From the NCBI GenBank assembly GCA_029959195.1, contig CP114124.1:1612001-1676000 (forward strand): 64,000 nucleotides of DNA, read 5' to 3'. The DNA is from Dictyophora rubrovolvata (taxonomy: Eukaryota; Basidiomycota; Agaricomycetes; Phallales; Phallaceae). Position numbers and translations under genes: made by a program. Under the pieces are notes generated by a model. That model saw only the letters and a list, made by a program, of their open reading frames with translations. It had not been told where the DNA came from and did no database searches. Shown one piece after another: positions 1 through 12,374 of the stretch (the first letter of the stretch is position 1; every line of letters starts with the position of its first letter).

Positions 1-652
1 AATAGGCTCGGTTTCATAAAACTGGCCATTCAATATGGGTAAATATAACTTTCGTTAAAGGAAACCCTTAGGTTTGTTCTCAAAATAACCTCAGTGCTGA
101 TCTTGTCCCCGTATTCTCTTTTGGCGAAAACGATGTCTGTCATTCTTTTACATCGCTTATCACTCTTCTGACCAAGGCAAAAGATATATAATCAAATGCC
201 GAACGAAAAAGGGACTACGCTATATGTGTTGCAAAGGGGGTTTCAATCAGTATTTGGCTTTACATTACCTCTTTTTCATGGACGTGGATTGTTGAACTGT
301 AAGTTACCGCTCTTGTTCTTTTATGAAGATATGGGACCAAATCTCTTAGATAACTTTGGGTTGATGCCCTATCGAAGAACAATAGTCTCCGTCGGTGTGT
401 ACTGTAACAATGTACCTAAATACTAATCTAATATACTCTTTAGTCGGAAAGCCGATTCATGTTCAGAAGAAAGAGAAACCAACGATAGAAGAAATTGAGC
501 ATATACAAAAATTATATATTGAGGAACTCTTTCGGTATGTCCGAAACTCGACTATCTTTGGATGTTGGTGACATCCCTTGTTTAGGACTTGGGAAAAGTA
601 CAAAGATATCTTTGCTAAAAGACGGACCCACGAACTCAGTATTATCGATTAA
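1..652 (+). CDS. DGA1: Diacylglycerol O-acyltransferase, DGAT2 family (C-terminal part, 5' end outside window)
   Basis: Enzyme of the last step of triacylglycerol synthesis, transferring an acyl group from acyl-CoA to diacylglycerol at the ER/lipid droplet. The window opens inside the gene. Joining exons across five short GT-AG introns gives a frame with family landmarks in order: a segment like GADLVPVFSFGEND, then YNQ, then FTLPLFHGRGLLN, then NFGLMPYRRTI followed by VVGKPI, and a C-terminal helix with the EEIEHIQKLYIEELF pattern usual for this family. The frame closes at a TAA at 650-652 after LSIID. The catalytic HPHG region would lie upstream and is not seen. The gene converges on the amidase gene, with 67 bp between stops. 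A monoacylglycerol or wax acyltransferase of the same family is the main alternative. Confidence 0.88.
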
Positions 653-719
653 TCATTTTTGGACTGTTTTGTCTTCTTGCATTACAAGCATCGTGTACGA
701 TATTTGTTCCTTATATAGG

Positions 720-2702
720 TCAGTCTCCTAGTGACTCCTGGGATACTATACTCTCCATAATCTCCGCGACTCTCAGTACAACTTCGTCACTTCCCCATTG
801 ACCGACTACACTCGTTCCAACAGGCCATCCATCATCAGCGATGGTAGGAACACTTATAGCAGGTATTCCGGCTAGTGACGCTGGGACTGTCAACACGTCT
901 TGCACATAGGTATTGAGACCCTCGTCGGAGATTTCTGAAAATAATGGTGCTGTGCGAATGGCAGTAGGATGAAGGAGAACGTCGACACCCTCTTGGTTTG
1001 CTGGCTCTGAGGGCCGGAGCACGTTGGGCATTCGGAAAATATTATTGAAATCCCGCCTGATGAGTTTTCGTAGTTCTTGGGCTTTGAGATAGTAGTTATC
1101 AAATGCACTAGGGTTTTTACAATAAGACTAATATCGATTGCGAAATGCATCTTGTTTAACTTACTCAGCCGTTAGGGCATAGGTTCCAAGTAGTATTCTT
1201 TTTTTGACTTCAGTTGAAAACCGTATGGTGCGGGTATACGCATACAGGTTGGATGCTTTTGACAAATCCGCGTCTCCTGATAGGGGAACTGGGACTCCTG
1301 TAAAGCGATCAGACAAAGAACCATCTTAAAGAACATCCTGTTACCATACCAAAACGAATACCGTCGTATCGAGCCATATTGCTACTCGCTTCTGCGCTAG
1401 AAAGAACATAGTATGCACTTAAAGCATACTTTGTCGAGGGTAATGAAACTGGTATTAGTGAGGCTCCACGTTGTTTTAGGGCTTTGAGAATCCGACGGAA
1501 TGGTTTAATAACGGTATCACCGAGTTCCGCGGGGAAGCATTCCTTTTAACCGACATGTCAGAAACAAGGAGTCGATGCGTGTGGAGAGAGATACTTGGGG
1601 AATTCCAATGCGCAACCCAGTTAGGTCCTTCGCATCCTCTGGAATGCAGAATGGTTTACAGGCATCATGGGCGGCTCTCCTGGTTTCATCCGGGATGGAG
1701 GTTGGATCTCTTTCATCGTATCTTGCGACAACGTCTACAATATGAGGTATACACGCGGGGAGGGTATAACGGTGAAGCGACTTACCAAAAATACTTTTGA
1801 TGTTCTTCACTTCAGATGATAATATACCAACAGTGTCCAGACTATCGGCGAATGCTATTACACCCCATCTATATAATTCGAAGGTAGACTACCATTTCAT
1901 GTAGAATTACCTACCGGCTGATCAAACCATAAGACGGTTTAAACCCTGCTACGCCGCAATATGATGCTGGAAGACGCGTCGATCCACCGGTGTCGGTTCC
2001 AAGAGCTCTGAAAATGTGTTAAAATTTGAAAAAAGAGAGAGAAAGATGGGTATTCACGCAAAACAGATTTTATATGTTGCCGCTGCTGCGCTCCCACCTG
2101 AGCTACCACCTGCTGATCGCCATTCCGATTTGTTTGCAGGGGAGGCAGGTGAAGTTTTAGGTCGATAAGGATTAATAACACGTCTAAATGGAGAATGAAC
2201 ACTTAATGACCTAAAATAATAATAAGAGTTTATTTGGTTGAAAATACTTTTTCTAGCACTGGACTTGCCCCATCCCGAATTCGTCACCGTTCGTCTTGCC
2301 CAGTATTCGAGCACCATTCTGGAGAAGTAGTTCGACTACTGTGGCATCGTATCCTGGATAAAAGGCTGTCGAAATGACCCGTCAGATGAATATTCGTTGA
2401 ACAAGACGGGAAGGACGTGCTTTTGAGCATGTTTGAGGAACATGTCGTCTTCATGTCCTTTGTGCAAATATTATCCTTGACTGCAATCCATTTTTCGAAT
2501 AGAGGACCTTCTTTGCATTCTCTGTGTCCTGTGCAACTTATTTACTACAAGTTCAAAAAAGTTTGATTCAGCACTCACCGTCGGAGTAATTGAGTGTGAT
2601 GAACGTGCTATGGGACAGAAGATCGAGTTTTTGAAGCACTGCTTGTTGAGTACTTTGATTTCTGTATTGTGCTCTTATCCCCCTTTTCGCGACATGAAGC
2701 AT
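720..2702 (-). CDS. HER2: Mitochondrial glutamyl-tRNA(Gln) amidotransferase subunit A (amidase signature family)
   Basis: GatA/Her2 supplies ammonia by hydrolysing glutamine so that mischarged Glu-tRNA(Gln) becomes Gln-tRNA(Gln) in mitochondria. Ten exons can be joined in phase. The amidase Ser-cisSer-Lys triad is visible: Lys in AVKDNI (exon 2), the second Ser in [12 protein letters not shown], and the nucleophile Ser in [12 protein letters not shown]. Other family blocks are [68 protein letters not shown] and [13 protein letters not shown]. The ATG at 2702 begins a short N-terminus ([14 protein letters not shown]) that could be a mitochondrial presequence. Two introns fit the frame only with GC donors (2420 and 2268). 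No break is needed, so it looks functional. A general amidase is less likely because the landmarks are GatA-specific. Confidence 0.9.
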
Positions 2703-3024
2703 GCGTAACGTTGCAGGGCGAGTGTGCATGAGATCGCCGCAGGACGCGCCGGGATACCACTGTCCGAGACAACTTCAAAGCCCGCTCAGCTTGCCCACCA
2801 CTTCCCTCCGGCGCCGTTCGTTTCTTTTCCATTTGCCACACTGATCTGCAGCATACAGGAGCTAATTTCATTACATATGGTTCATTGAATCTCCAGACGT
2901 CATTTTGCACACAAATTTTGACTTGCTGGCGTGTCAATAACACTATTCAGTGACCTGGAGTTACCTGGAATTGGTTTCTTTTTGAGCCGGTCTTACATTT
3001 TTCATGCTGAGGATACTCTAAAGA

Positions 3025-4311
3025 ATGGACGGGTCTCAGGCTGCTGCGTCACTGCTCTCGTCGTCGGTCCAACTTCCATCCGTTCCTTACAAAGTTAACT
3101 TCGACAAAGGCCAGATCTTTCTCCGTTCTGTCATTTCTGAGGGCGACTATGGGTGTGTTTATCGAGGTATCTTTCGTGTCAAAGGCAGCAGAGGAGAATG
3201 CGCAGCTAAATGCTGCCTAAAGACTTCCATTAGTCTCCATCGTCTGATGTTCTTCCGTCGTGAAGCTGTTCTGCATGCACGCGTTTCATCAGGGAAAGGC
3301 ATAGCATCTCTTTATGACATCTTCGAGGACGAATCATTCATCTGGATCATAATGAAATATTATCCTGAAGGCGATCTCTGGAATGCTATTGTCAACGGTC
3401 ACTTCAAGGAACGGGATGAACTGATTCGCGTAGTATTCTCTGGGATTTTAAGCGCTGTTGCATACTGTCATTCCAAGAGTGTCTATCATCGCGACTTGAA
3501 GCCTGAAAATATCCTGCTAGACGAAAATGGAACTAAGCCCGTTTTAGCCGATTTTGGACTCTCCTCGGGTGTCAAGATTAGTGGTGAAATGCGCTGTGGG
3601 TCATCATATTATATGTCACCAGGTTTCAACCCCTTTTTTCTTCTTCTGCATTACATTACTCATGATTTCTGATTCTATTTAGAATCTTGGGGTGGAATAT
3701 TTGGCCTTGATCTTCCCTACGAGAACGCACCCCACGACATCTGGAGCCTTGGAGTAGTATTGTTCAACATAATCTGCCGTAGACACGCTCCCTGGAAACA
3801 AGCTACCAATAAAGATCTTGTCTTTAGACAATTTCTTGCTTCTCCTCGCTCAGTCTTGTTGCAGTATCCTATTTCTTTCCGAGTATGCAACCTCCTTGAA
3901 CGCGTCTTCAAAATCGAGCCAAAGCTGCGTATCACGCTCAAAGATTTTCAGAGCGAGATTAACAAGATCAAGGTCTTCTCAAGACAACAGGAGTCTTTCA
4001 GGACGACCGAGCCGCCAGATATTTCTCGCGCTGCTCCGGGTATTATTTCCTATCCATTTCGTGTGAAGAGCAGAAACACTGGCCAACGTCGTCTCGTGAC
4101 TTGGGTGGACGACGAAGAACCCGAGGATAAATCGGTCTATTCCATGGAATCCCATTTCTCTGCGGACTTGTCTCATTGCTGCGTCTCGTCATCTTCAGAG
4201 TGTCGAACTGGGTCGGTGGTGGAGCCGGAAGGGCCTACGGTGCGACTAGTTGACAATGACGATCCACTGTACAATGCTCGACCGGTGTCTGAAGGGAAAG
4301 GTCTTGTTTGA
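3025..4311 (+). CDS. Serine/threonine protein kinase, Ran1/Pat1-like
   Basis: Two exons joined across an intron at about 3623-3681 give a kinase of roughly 400 residues. Catalytic landmarks are a glycine-rich loop (ISEGDYGCVYRG), a Lys in ECAAKCCL, the HRD loop YHRDLKPENILL, the DFG motif in LADFGLSS, and the activation-segment end SYYMSPE, which bridges the splice. The subdomain IX Asp lies in HDIWSLGVVLFNII. Beyond the kinase domain is a tail of about 110 residues rich in Ser, Glu and Asp, with no domain I recognise. The overall layout (short N-terminus, kinase, low-complexity tail) resembles fungal Ran1/Pat1 kinases, which restrain meiosis and mating responses in fission yeast. That subfamily call is inference, while kinase activity is well supported. 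The start lies 322 bp from the divergent GatA start. Confidence 0.85.
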
Positions 4312-4507
4312 AGTGGACTTTCGCATACTAAGCTGTGTTCCTCATTCCTTCTTTGAACGTTTTCTCATTTTGTATCGGACATGCACATGTATCTACATAT
4401 ATGGACCTTGGGACAACAATACAATCTTTGAGTGAACAAATTCTCTTCTATATTTCAACTTTGATTTACAGGGGTGCACCTTACAAGTTCGTTCCTATTA
4501 CTATATC

Positions 4508-5713
4508 TTACAAGTGTTTCTTGAACCAGCTGACCGTAGCTTTGAAGGCACCTTCGTTACCAGCTTTGATCTGAGGGTTAGACTGAACGAATATAAGTAC
4601 AACAGACAAAAATTATTGTAGACAAAGGCACTTGCCAAGTCACCACGGACCTAATAGGGAAATAAATCATTAAAGTCACGCATATTATGCAATAGCATGT
4701 ACACTACTTACAGCAAAGCCATGGGTAGTTCCAGGGAAGAACCTGAAAGCAAAGCGTCTCGAAAAACAGTATATATTTGCAGTTTTTACCGAAGCTCACT
4801 CTTTCTTGTAGTTCTCGCCTAACTGAGCAAAAATCTTGTCGCCTTGGGCTTGAGCCTCAAGAGGATATTGGAAGTCATCTTCGGCAGCACAGATCAAGAG
4901 CGGAGGTGGGTTGGCGATGGAGACGTACTTGTCGAGATCTTCGGGGACTTTGAGAAGAGATGGATGGGCGACTGCAGCGACCTTGATAACGCTGTCGAAA
5001 GACAAATCGAAGACATAACGACCTTTTGCACAACACAAGCCTGAGATTGAACAGATTGAGGAAGGAAAGGAATACGCCAGACACACCTCCGAAGCAGTAT
5101 CCCGTCGCAGCGAAACTAGTGATACCTTCTACTTTGAGCTGGGCTATGACCTTGTCCAAAGAAGGGCGGGTCTTCTCTTGAGTGTGGTTGGGGAACCACT
5201 CTACAAGCTTTGAGAAATCCTGGAAAAATGATGATTATAAGAGAAAGAGAAGTACTATGAGCTAAGCTTTCGGGAACGCACCTCGCTTGCGAAAGGGTCA
5301 CCGTGCAAATAATCGGGAACATACGTCAAAAGATTGTTCTCAGCATATGCGTCCGCCTTGATGGAGAGGTTTTAAGTCTCATACGTGGAATAGAGAATGG
5401 ATAATACAAACCAATAGCTATCATGATTGACACAACTCAGAATAACGCTACGCATAGGTGTGTAACACGTACCTGAGCGTTCACGAGCTGCGGTCCAAAA
5501 ACATCAGTGAGAAACAAGACCGCCTTGGTCTTCTCATAGTCTCCAGAAGGGCGGGCAACGTATGTGTTGACTCCGGCAATGACCTCAAATGAACCTGATG
5601 ATAAGCGTTCATTTTAGATATAGCAACCGCGCAATGGTTGTAGCCTGAACAAACAAACCTTTGGGGGTTCCGTCGTGGATGACTTTCTTAACGCAATCCT
5701 CGCAGAAACTCAT
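4508..5713 (-). CDS. Dienelactone hydrolase family protein (paralogue 1)
   Basis: Alpha/beta hydrolase of the dienelactone hydrolase family, predicted cytosolic. The start MSFCEDCVKKVIHDGTPKG is typical of fungal members. Landmarks in order are the strand and loop AVLFLTDVFGP, then YVPDYLHGDPF, the nucleophile Cys in ATGYCFGG (bridging an intron to RYVFDLSFD), an acidic residue in LLICAAEDDFQYP, and the catalytic His in PGTTHGFA followed by VRGDL. The last exon, ending KATVSWFKKHL, is the usual family end. One intron near the 3' end needs a GC donor (GCAAGT, at 4635), because the nearby GT runs into a stop. A paralogue lies at 16.0-17.4 kb on the other strand. The substrate is unknown, and many fungal members act outside chlorocatechol breakdown. 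Confidence 0.88.
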
Positions 5714-6145
5714 GGCTTGTTGTTGGGGAAAGAGATTGGTAATGGTGTGTGAAAGATTTCGCCGTCCGCCTTTTATAGATTTTCCCAAAACTGCGTCCAA
5801 ACCCTGTTTTATTCACATGGTCCAACTCGGACTTAGTAATACTAGGAGCACTATATATGCGTGGAGGACATTGCATTCCGCTTGCAATTTAGAGATTCGA
5901 TAATATACTTGAAATGTCTTTGAAAATCAGCGCTGCTTTTATTTAGAACGAGCAAGTTTCGAGATACAACTACTTTGAAATCGGCGTCGGGTTACGCCCA
6001 CTACTAGTATATGCGTTTAGCACGCATTTCTCACGGCTTTCCCATTGGAATGTTCGCGCGCAATAGTTCCTTATCTGCCGTCATCTCTATGGGGGAAGCA
6101 GTGAACATTCTCCTCAAGAGAAAAACATTTAACCCAAGGCTATTG
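5714..6145. other. Intergenic, tail side of RPC25 and upstream of DLH1
   Basis: About 430 bp separating two minus-strand genes. It must hold the promoter of the dienelactone hydrolase and the 3' end of RPC25. A TATA-like stretch (ctatatatgc) lies at about 5850, some 140 bp upstream of the DLH1 start. I see no coding pattern here. Confidence 0.5.
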
Positions 6146-7105
6146 CTATCCTTCCTCCATCTTCATGTCCTGATCCATCCCAGATCCATCCCACCATGCA
6201 ACAGGACCCAATCCTTGTTCAGCAATGGAACACTAAAAATACAACATCACATGAATTAATTGTTCGATCGTCACTGGGCAGAAAGAAATAGACATACAGT
6301 AACCTGATACGGACTCCTTCTTAATGGCTTCTGTACTAGAACACCTTCTGCCGCCTTCGGGGGTCCCGGCTCATCGTCAAAAAATTCGTCTGATTCAACC
6401 CGTATTCTCACAGCTTCATTACGCTCAATATACATCCTCGACGTCAGTGGTGTATCCAACATCTCAATCGTCGATTTTAAATCCGACTCTGGAAGCCAGA
6501 AGAATGCTTGTTCATTAGGATCACTGAAGTTTCAGCAGTATTAGAGTTTCGTTAAAGGCCATTCAGTTTCTTAGAAAATTACTCACAAAGCGCACGGTTG
6601 AGGCAGATAATTTAGGGGTATATAGAGATCATCAAAAAAGCCAACAGTGCCTAATAATGGTCCAGTTACAATGACATTTCTCCATGAAAATGGATATACA
6701 CTCACATCTAATACCATCTTCCGAAGAAGATTTAACTTTAGCCAATATCACTTCCGAAGCAAATGGTCTGAAGACTACTAAACGGAACGTGACTAATTAC
6801 AGAATTTCAGCAGTCGAGTTTAGTGAATAATACCAACTGCACCGACCTTTATACCAGTAACATCCGTCCCCATATCTTATTTTCCCTTTTCCTGTCTCGG
6901 TTATATCAAAAACACATATACAAAGACCGACGTCAAGAAGAACACGGTTCGCATATTTTTTGTCTAGCTCTTGTCGGATGGCTTTCTCAGCTGGAAGGGA
7001 GAAATAAGAGGGTAAAACGGCCACGGTATCCTTTTTTTAAATGGGTCAGCAGCAATTTAACTTCCACGCGATGCAACATACCTTAATGATTGCAAGACAG
7101 AACAT
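6146..7105 (-). CDS. RPC25: DNA-directed RNA polymerase III subunit Rpc25 (RPC8)
   Basis: Subunit of the Pol III stalk, related to Rpb7, acting in the nucleus in transcription of tRNA and 5S genes. The joined exons give MFCLAIIK then DTVAVLPSYFSLP, closely matching the family opening (MFxLxxxxDTVxxxP), then ANRVLLDVGLCICVFDI with a following GDG. Later come TFRLVVFRPFASEVI, VGFFDDLYIPLNYLPQP, a variable acidic stretch around DEFFDDEPGPP, and the C-terminal S1/OB-type end RSPYQVTCSIAEQGLGPVAWW, near the family end. Five introns all fit the phase. The start at 7105 is only 110 bp from the divergent G-patch gene. Confidence 0.9.
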
Positions 7106-7215
7106 CACACATGTTCGACGGTGGAAGTCCAACTCAGTCCTGAATCAATCCTGAGTATTAGGTAAGCGCCTCGTCCAAAATCCCATTGAAGTCTTTGCCG
7201 AATCCAACCAACATC
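7106..7215. promoter_or_regulatory. Compact bidirectional promoter between RPC25 and the GPATCH1-like gene
   Basis: Only 110 bp lie between the two divergent start codons, so both housekeeping genes must share control sequence here. No TATA box is evident. The region is inferred from gene layout rather than from a recognised motif. Confidence 0.6.
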
Positions 7216-10200
7216 ATGACGACAAGACTAAAACGAAAGCTCGAAAATATCGGCATTGACATTCACTCCAATGCAGTCCGATTAACAGAAAACTTCTGTC
7301 TTGTGGGTTCTAATCTCCGTTGTTTGCAAGCTTATAATTCATAACATAACGTAACGTTTTAGATTGGAACGCCTCTCCCACCACTTGAAAAATCTAAAGA
7401 CACGGGCGAATTTGTCCCGCTATGGAAACAAGAGGTTCGGTTTCGTTATTATCTCGTGGTTTTTCTATCCATTTATTGGGTCATTACACCCTTGTATGTA
7501 GGCTAGAGACGAGAAAGGCAGAAGGAGGTTGCATGGGGCCTTTACTGGGGGTTTTTCTGCCGGGTACTTTAATACGGTTGGATCAAAAGAAGGCATGTAG
7601 CTGCGAACCAAAATCAAAAGACGACATCTAATAAATTTGACAAAAAAAAGGATGGGCCCCATCGACGTTTATTTCATCTCGTTCGGATCGTGCCAAAGCA
7701 AAGCAGGTTCGTCCGGAAGACTTCATGGATGAAGAAGATCTTGCAGAAATAAAAGAATCTCGCGAATTAGTTGATACCACACAGGAGCACGATATCTTTG
7801 GTGATACTCGTGCTGAACTAGCGAAACGAGGTGGCGATGACACCGAAAAAGAGTACGCATTATAGTTTCAGTACCAGTCATTCTCTAAACTTCCAGCTTT
7901 CATGTTTCAGTCCGATGGCAGCAGCACTTCAAGCTCTCCTTCCACCGTCCAAAGACTCGATTGGATCGCGCTTACTAAAGAAGATGGGGTGGAGACTAGG
8001 TCAAGGTATAGGTCCACGGATAACATATCAACAACTCCGAGCACAAGAAGGCAATCCTATCCAACCGGACGAACAAATTGACGAAGAAAACTTGAAGCAT
8101 CTTTATGCTCCCCGTGACACGAAGCTCCTAATTTATAACAAGAAAGAAAATGCGTTTGGCTTGGGGTATGCCGCCGGAGATGGATTAACGAACCTTGTTA
8201 GGGGAAGCAATGGAGGAGTCGAGGCTGAATCAGGTCCAAATATATCTGCAGGATTTGGTCTTGGAGCTCTCAATGATGCGGAAGACGATGATATTGATGT
8301 TTATGATCTCGGTGGTTCGAAAACACACCGACATATGGCTTATGATACACGAGAGGAGGAAGACACAGATGACCACGTTGTCGTCGGGCCTAGATTCCCT
8401 TCAAAACCGACTTCTCGAAATGTGCGTATCACTGTAAAAAAAACTCTTCTCGTATTCTTCTTACTTAGCATCCTCAGGTTGTTAAATCCGCCACATTTAA
8501 AGATGGTCGGCCTGTGGTTCCGGGCTTCGTCGTTTCGGAGTCCTCATTGATTGAGACTCGACGGTAAGAGCTTTTCGTACATAAAGAATGCTATCAAAAG
8601 GACTCTAAGCGTTTAATTCGCCAGATTTCCGCTCGCAGAGGTTCCTCAAGGCTGGGTTCCCGACCCGCGTCGTGTATGGCTTACTGATCCCTCTATGAAA
8701 GAAGATGAGTCGAAACCACTTCCGACAACAAAATCACATAAAGATTGGGTGAAAGGCAAAACAGCAGATGAGGTATATTAATATTGCACCCCCCCTCCTT
8801 AATATATATGTCATGTGCTAATCTATTTTCTCAAAAGCGCGGTGCTATGCTCGGCGAGATACCTCTACCTTCCGCACCTCGTTCCGTCTTCGACTATCTC
8901 TCACAGAAGGACAAGGATAGACTCAAAAATATGTCGGCGAGCATAGCGAGTGGAACAGCTTTCCCGAAGACAACTCCTGAGACTCAAGCAGCAGCTCCGA
9001 CGGACATGCCTACACTCAACCCTCAAATGGCGGAAGCCGCCACGAAAGGATTTCAACCATTTTCCAAAGATCCAGAGAAGCAAGTACGATATACCACGTA
9101 CCTCCAATCTCAGCAAATGCCGGATACTGCACCCAAACTACGACCTCTATCCGGACAAAGCTCTGAAGAATTTCACAAAGAAATATCAGACTATGTTAAA
9201 TCTGCGCAAATATTTAAACCTGTTACAGGAGCTATGGCAAATCGTTTCGCAAGTTCGGAAACTGTCGAAGTTGTAGGCGTTCAACATCCTGGGTTGTACC
9301 AGCCCACACAAGAGGATTACGCCAAACTGGACCTTGTTAGAAAGGAGGAGGAAAAGAAAGAGCAAGAAAATCCTAAGGCGAATGCTGCCAAGCTGAATAT
9401 GTTTGGACCTTTAACACGAGAAATGAAGACGTGGATTCCGGCGCGGTTGCTGCTGAAACGGTTTGGTGTTAAGGATCCTTATCCAGACGGTGTACCCGGA
9501 GATGAGCAGCCTTCCGAGGTCTCCGTTTCTGCAAAAAATGATGCGTGGCAAGAAGAAGTGTTAAAAGCTGCACCCGAATTAAAAATCCCAGCTGCTTCAT
9601 CATCGTCTACCGACGCGAATGCTGCCGGATCTTCTAGTAAACCTTTGAAACGTGATTTAGCTAACATAGGCCTCGGGGAGGATGAAGAACAAGGGAAAGA
9701 CACGCTCACTTACGAACGGCCCTCGATGGATATCTTCAAGGCCATATTCGCCAGCGACGAGGAAGATAGTGATGACGAACCTGAGAAAAAAGAGGAAGAA
9801 GAACCTGCAGATAACAACGAGCCTCCGACAGAAGTTCCATCGAATGAATCACAACCACCTGTCTCGCAACCGTTAACGATAGAGTCGTCGTATGAACCTG
9901 CGGCGGCGACTCGAGATGCTGAAAAAGTGGATATGTCAACTTTTAAGCCGACGTTCGTTCCAAGATCAGAAAGAAACAAAGAGAAAAAGGAGAAAAAGGA
10001 CAAGGATAGGAAGAAGAAGGGAAAGATTGTTGTTTCGTTTGATGTTGAAGAGGACGGTGGTGGTGCTACCAGACCTTCTTCAGGGAAAGACAAGGACAAG
10101 AAAGAACGGCCGCATAAACGCACGAAGGCGAAGGTTGTGGACGACGATTTGGATGAAAGCATGTGGGTTGAGAAACCTCCGCCTGAGATTGTCAAAGACT

Positions 10201-10286
10201 TTGTTTTGCCGACGTCCGTTGATCCCGTAGCTGATGAAGTATCTTCGCATCCTAGAGGACGTAAACGCGCAGTAGATTTCATTTAG
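7216..10286 (+). CDS. GPATCH1: G-patch domain protein, GPATCH1/TGH-like splicing factor
   Basis: Nuclear RNA-processing protein linked to spliceosome function in homologues. The opening ([13 protein letters not shown]) leads to [20 protein letters not shown], then [20 protein letters not shown] followed by [16 protein letters not shown], the highly conserved N-terminal block of the family. A G-patch follows at [20 protein letters not shown]. The middle contains [10 protein letters not shown], and the long last exon contains [23 protein letters not shown], a conserved C-terminal block. The tail is highly charged, with acidic runs and [14 protein letters not shown]-type basic stretches resembling nuclear localisation signals. 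One early intron needs a GC donor (7593). The stop at 10284-10286 follows KRAVDFI. No break is seen. Confidence 0.9.
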
Positions 10287-10955
10287 ACTCGTTGTTTTTT
10301 TTTTGTTTCTGGAATCTTATATTATCACCGAATTGTAATATATGCATACTGTATTTTCAGTCATTTTTGTAGACGACAATGAAATTGGTTTAACTGTCAC
10401 GCGGTTTTGTCACACTCGCCGGTCTATAAAAATAACTCGTATTCGATGTTCGCTGGCACCTCTCCGCTTTTGGTTGAATTGCATGCTCTCACCGAAATTT
10501 CTGTAGCTTGAAGAAGCTTTCAAATTTCAAATTTGACCAAGTCACTACAAGTATGAGCTTTGTCCCTGTACATGTGAGCTTTGACCAGGTGATCCGCACA
10601 TCAACCTCGGTGTAATCTATTGCCTCAACCTGTATATCGGCCTCAACCCCTTCTGCGTCAAAACTCCTGACCCCACTGGGCGCGTTGGTGCAGATAATAA
10701 GGGTGTCTGCACGTGGACCACAATTCGCTGCACGCTGGAAGAGTCAAGCCGTAGACCATTAACACTCAGAAGAACTGGATGATCTGATATGTAATTGCAG
10801 TGGCAAGGTCAGCTGTCGAGAATATGGGAGATGGTGGAGCTAAGCGTTCCATCATGTGGAAGAGATAAAAAAACTTGCACAAGGCAACAAGACCGCTGGA
10901 GTATTTTAACCAGAATACACAATCATCTGTTCCTCGTTGCTCGTGTTCCGTCTTC
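10287..10955. other. Intergenic region upstream of GH30
   Basis: About 670 bp with no gene I can support. It holds the 3' flank of the G-patch gene (poly-T run just after the stop, AATATATG-rich) and the promoter of the secreted hydrolase. A TATA-like gtattttaac lies near 10900, about 55 bp upstream of the preferred start. Confidence 0.5.
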
Positions 10956-12374
10956 ATGTTCAAGTTTTTTCTTCTCCTCTGTACCGCGGTCAAGTCGTTT
11001 GCATGGACCTATAACCAGAGCAACGTGTTTGATGCATCGGCTTCAGTTTCAGTCGATGCCTCTCAGAAATACCAGACAATGATCGGTTCTGGTTGTTCTG
11101 GTTCGTTCCAAGGGGCTCGTGACATCCTTGGTCGCTCAGGTCTCTCTCCTCAGAAACAGCAAGAAGTCATTCAAACACTCTTCGACCCAGACATTGGTGC
11201 TCTAAGCATCTTGCGCAACGGTATCGGCTCCTCTCCAAACAGCACGCGGGGGTGGATGAACTCTATTCTTCCCGTCTGTCCCGCTACACCCGCGGGACCT
11301 TTCAATTACGTCTTCGATGATGACGATAGTGGCCAGCTCGCCCTATCGAAGGCCGCGTTGAGTTACAACCCAGACCTAATGATCTATGCCGATGCCTGGT
11401 CTGCCCCTGGTTGTATGAAGACCGTCGGCGTCGACTCAGAAGGCGGCTTCTTGTGTGGTGTACGAGGCACGAACTGCTCTTCCGGTGATTGGCGGCAAGC
11501 CTATGCCAACTATATCGTGCAGTACATCCGCTTCTACCAAGAACAAGGCATCAATATTTATGCCGTAGGAGCTTATAACGAACCAGACTTCAACCCTATC
11601 ACGTATGCATGTATGCTTTCCGATGGCTTCCAGGCCAAAGACCTCCTCGAAATTCTTTATCCTACAGTCAAAGCCACTTTCCCAGATATTAACGTCGCCT
11701 GCTGCGATGAAACCGGCGCGAGACAAGGCAGAACTCAGCTGTCCGAGCTTCAAAGAGCGGGAGGCGGTGACCTCTTCGACATTTATACCTACCACAGCTA
11801 CCAATCGGATCCCGAGATTCCTTTCAATACCCCCAAACAGAATTGGCAAACTGAGTGGGCCGACGGTGCTGGTGCTTGGAATCCCAATTGGGACGTCGTA
11901 GGACACATGTCAGAAGGCCATAACTGGGCGTTGTATATGCATAACGCCTTCGTCAACGCCGATACAAGTGCGTACTTGTATTGGCAATGTGCGCAGAATA
12001 ACACAGGGGATAATGGGCTGATTCAGCTCGCAGGAGACTCTTATCTGGTATCTGCACGGCTGTGGGCAATGGCCGGATATTTCAGGTTCGTGAAACCAGG
12101 TGCGAGGCGGATCGAGGCATCCAGCTCGGTGGAAGAGGTGTATGTGTCTGCGTTTGAGAACGTGAACGGAACAGTTTCAATTCCGATTATCAATGCAGCA
12201 CATTTTCCATATCAGGTGTCGGTTGATCTAAAGGACGTTAAAGCTAGGACGGTGACCCCATACTTGACTGACAATAATCATAATGTGAGCCAACTAGCAG
12301 GCTTCTCTATGCAAGGATCAAGGTTCACGGCGACGGTGGAGCCACGGGCGATGAAGATATTTTTCCTACAATGA
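10956..12374 (+). CDS. Secreted glycoside hydrolase family 30
   Basis: Intronless gene for a protein of about 472 residues. I prefer the internal ATG at 10956 because it gives a clean signal peptide (MFKFFLLLCTAVKSFAW). The in-frame ATG at 10875 would bury it. GH30 landmarks are the proton donor Glu in AVGAYNEPDF (residue about 208) and the nucleophile Glu in NWQTEWADGAG (residue about 297), with SGSFQGARDILG early and the usual beta-sandwich C-terminus (YVSAFENVNGTVSIPIINAA). The family includes beta-1,6-glucanases, endo-beta-1,6-galactanases and xylanases, and I cannot choose among them. Having no introns stands out among intron-rich neighbours. A collapsed, inverted relic of its 3' half lies at 62.27-62.67 kb. 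Confidence 0.88.
   Translation: MFKFFLLLCTAVKSFAWTYNQSNVFDASASVSVDASQKYQTMIGSGCSGSFQGARDILGRSGLSPQKQQEVIQTLFDPDIGALSILRNGIGSSPNSTRGWMNSILPVCPATPAGPFNYVFDDDDSGQLALSKAALSYNPDLMIYADAWSAPGCMKTVGVDSEGGFLCGVRGTNCSSGDWRQAYANYIVQYIRFYQEQGINIYAVGAYNEPDFNPITYACMLSDGFQAKDLLEILYPTVKATFPDINVACCDETGARQGRTQLSELQRAGGGDLFDIYTYHSYQSDPEIPFNTPKQNWQTEWADGAGAWNPNWDVVGHMSEGHNWALYMHNAFVNADTSAYLYWQCAQNNTGDNGLIQLAGDSYLVSARLWAMAGYFRFVKPGARRIEASSSVEEVYVSAFENVNGTVSIPIINAAHFPYQVSVDLKDVKARTVTPYLTDNNHNVSQLAGFSMQGSRFTATVEPRAMKIFFLQ

Noticed and set aside
9710-10282. Minus-strand open frame of 190 codons rich in Ser and Phe
   Set aside because: It is the antisense of the acidic, Lys/Glu-rich tail of the G-patch protein, whose coding frame is clearly supported.
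11436-11906. Minus-strand open frame of 156 codons inside GH30
   Set aside because: Antisense shadow of the GH30 catalytic domain.
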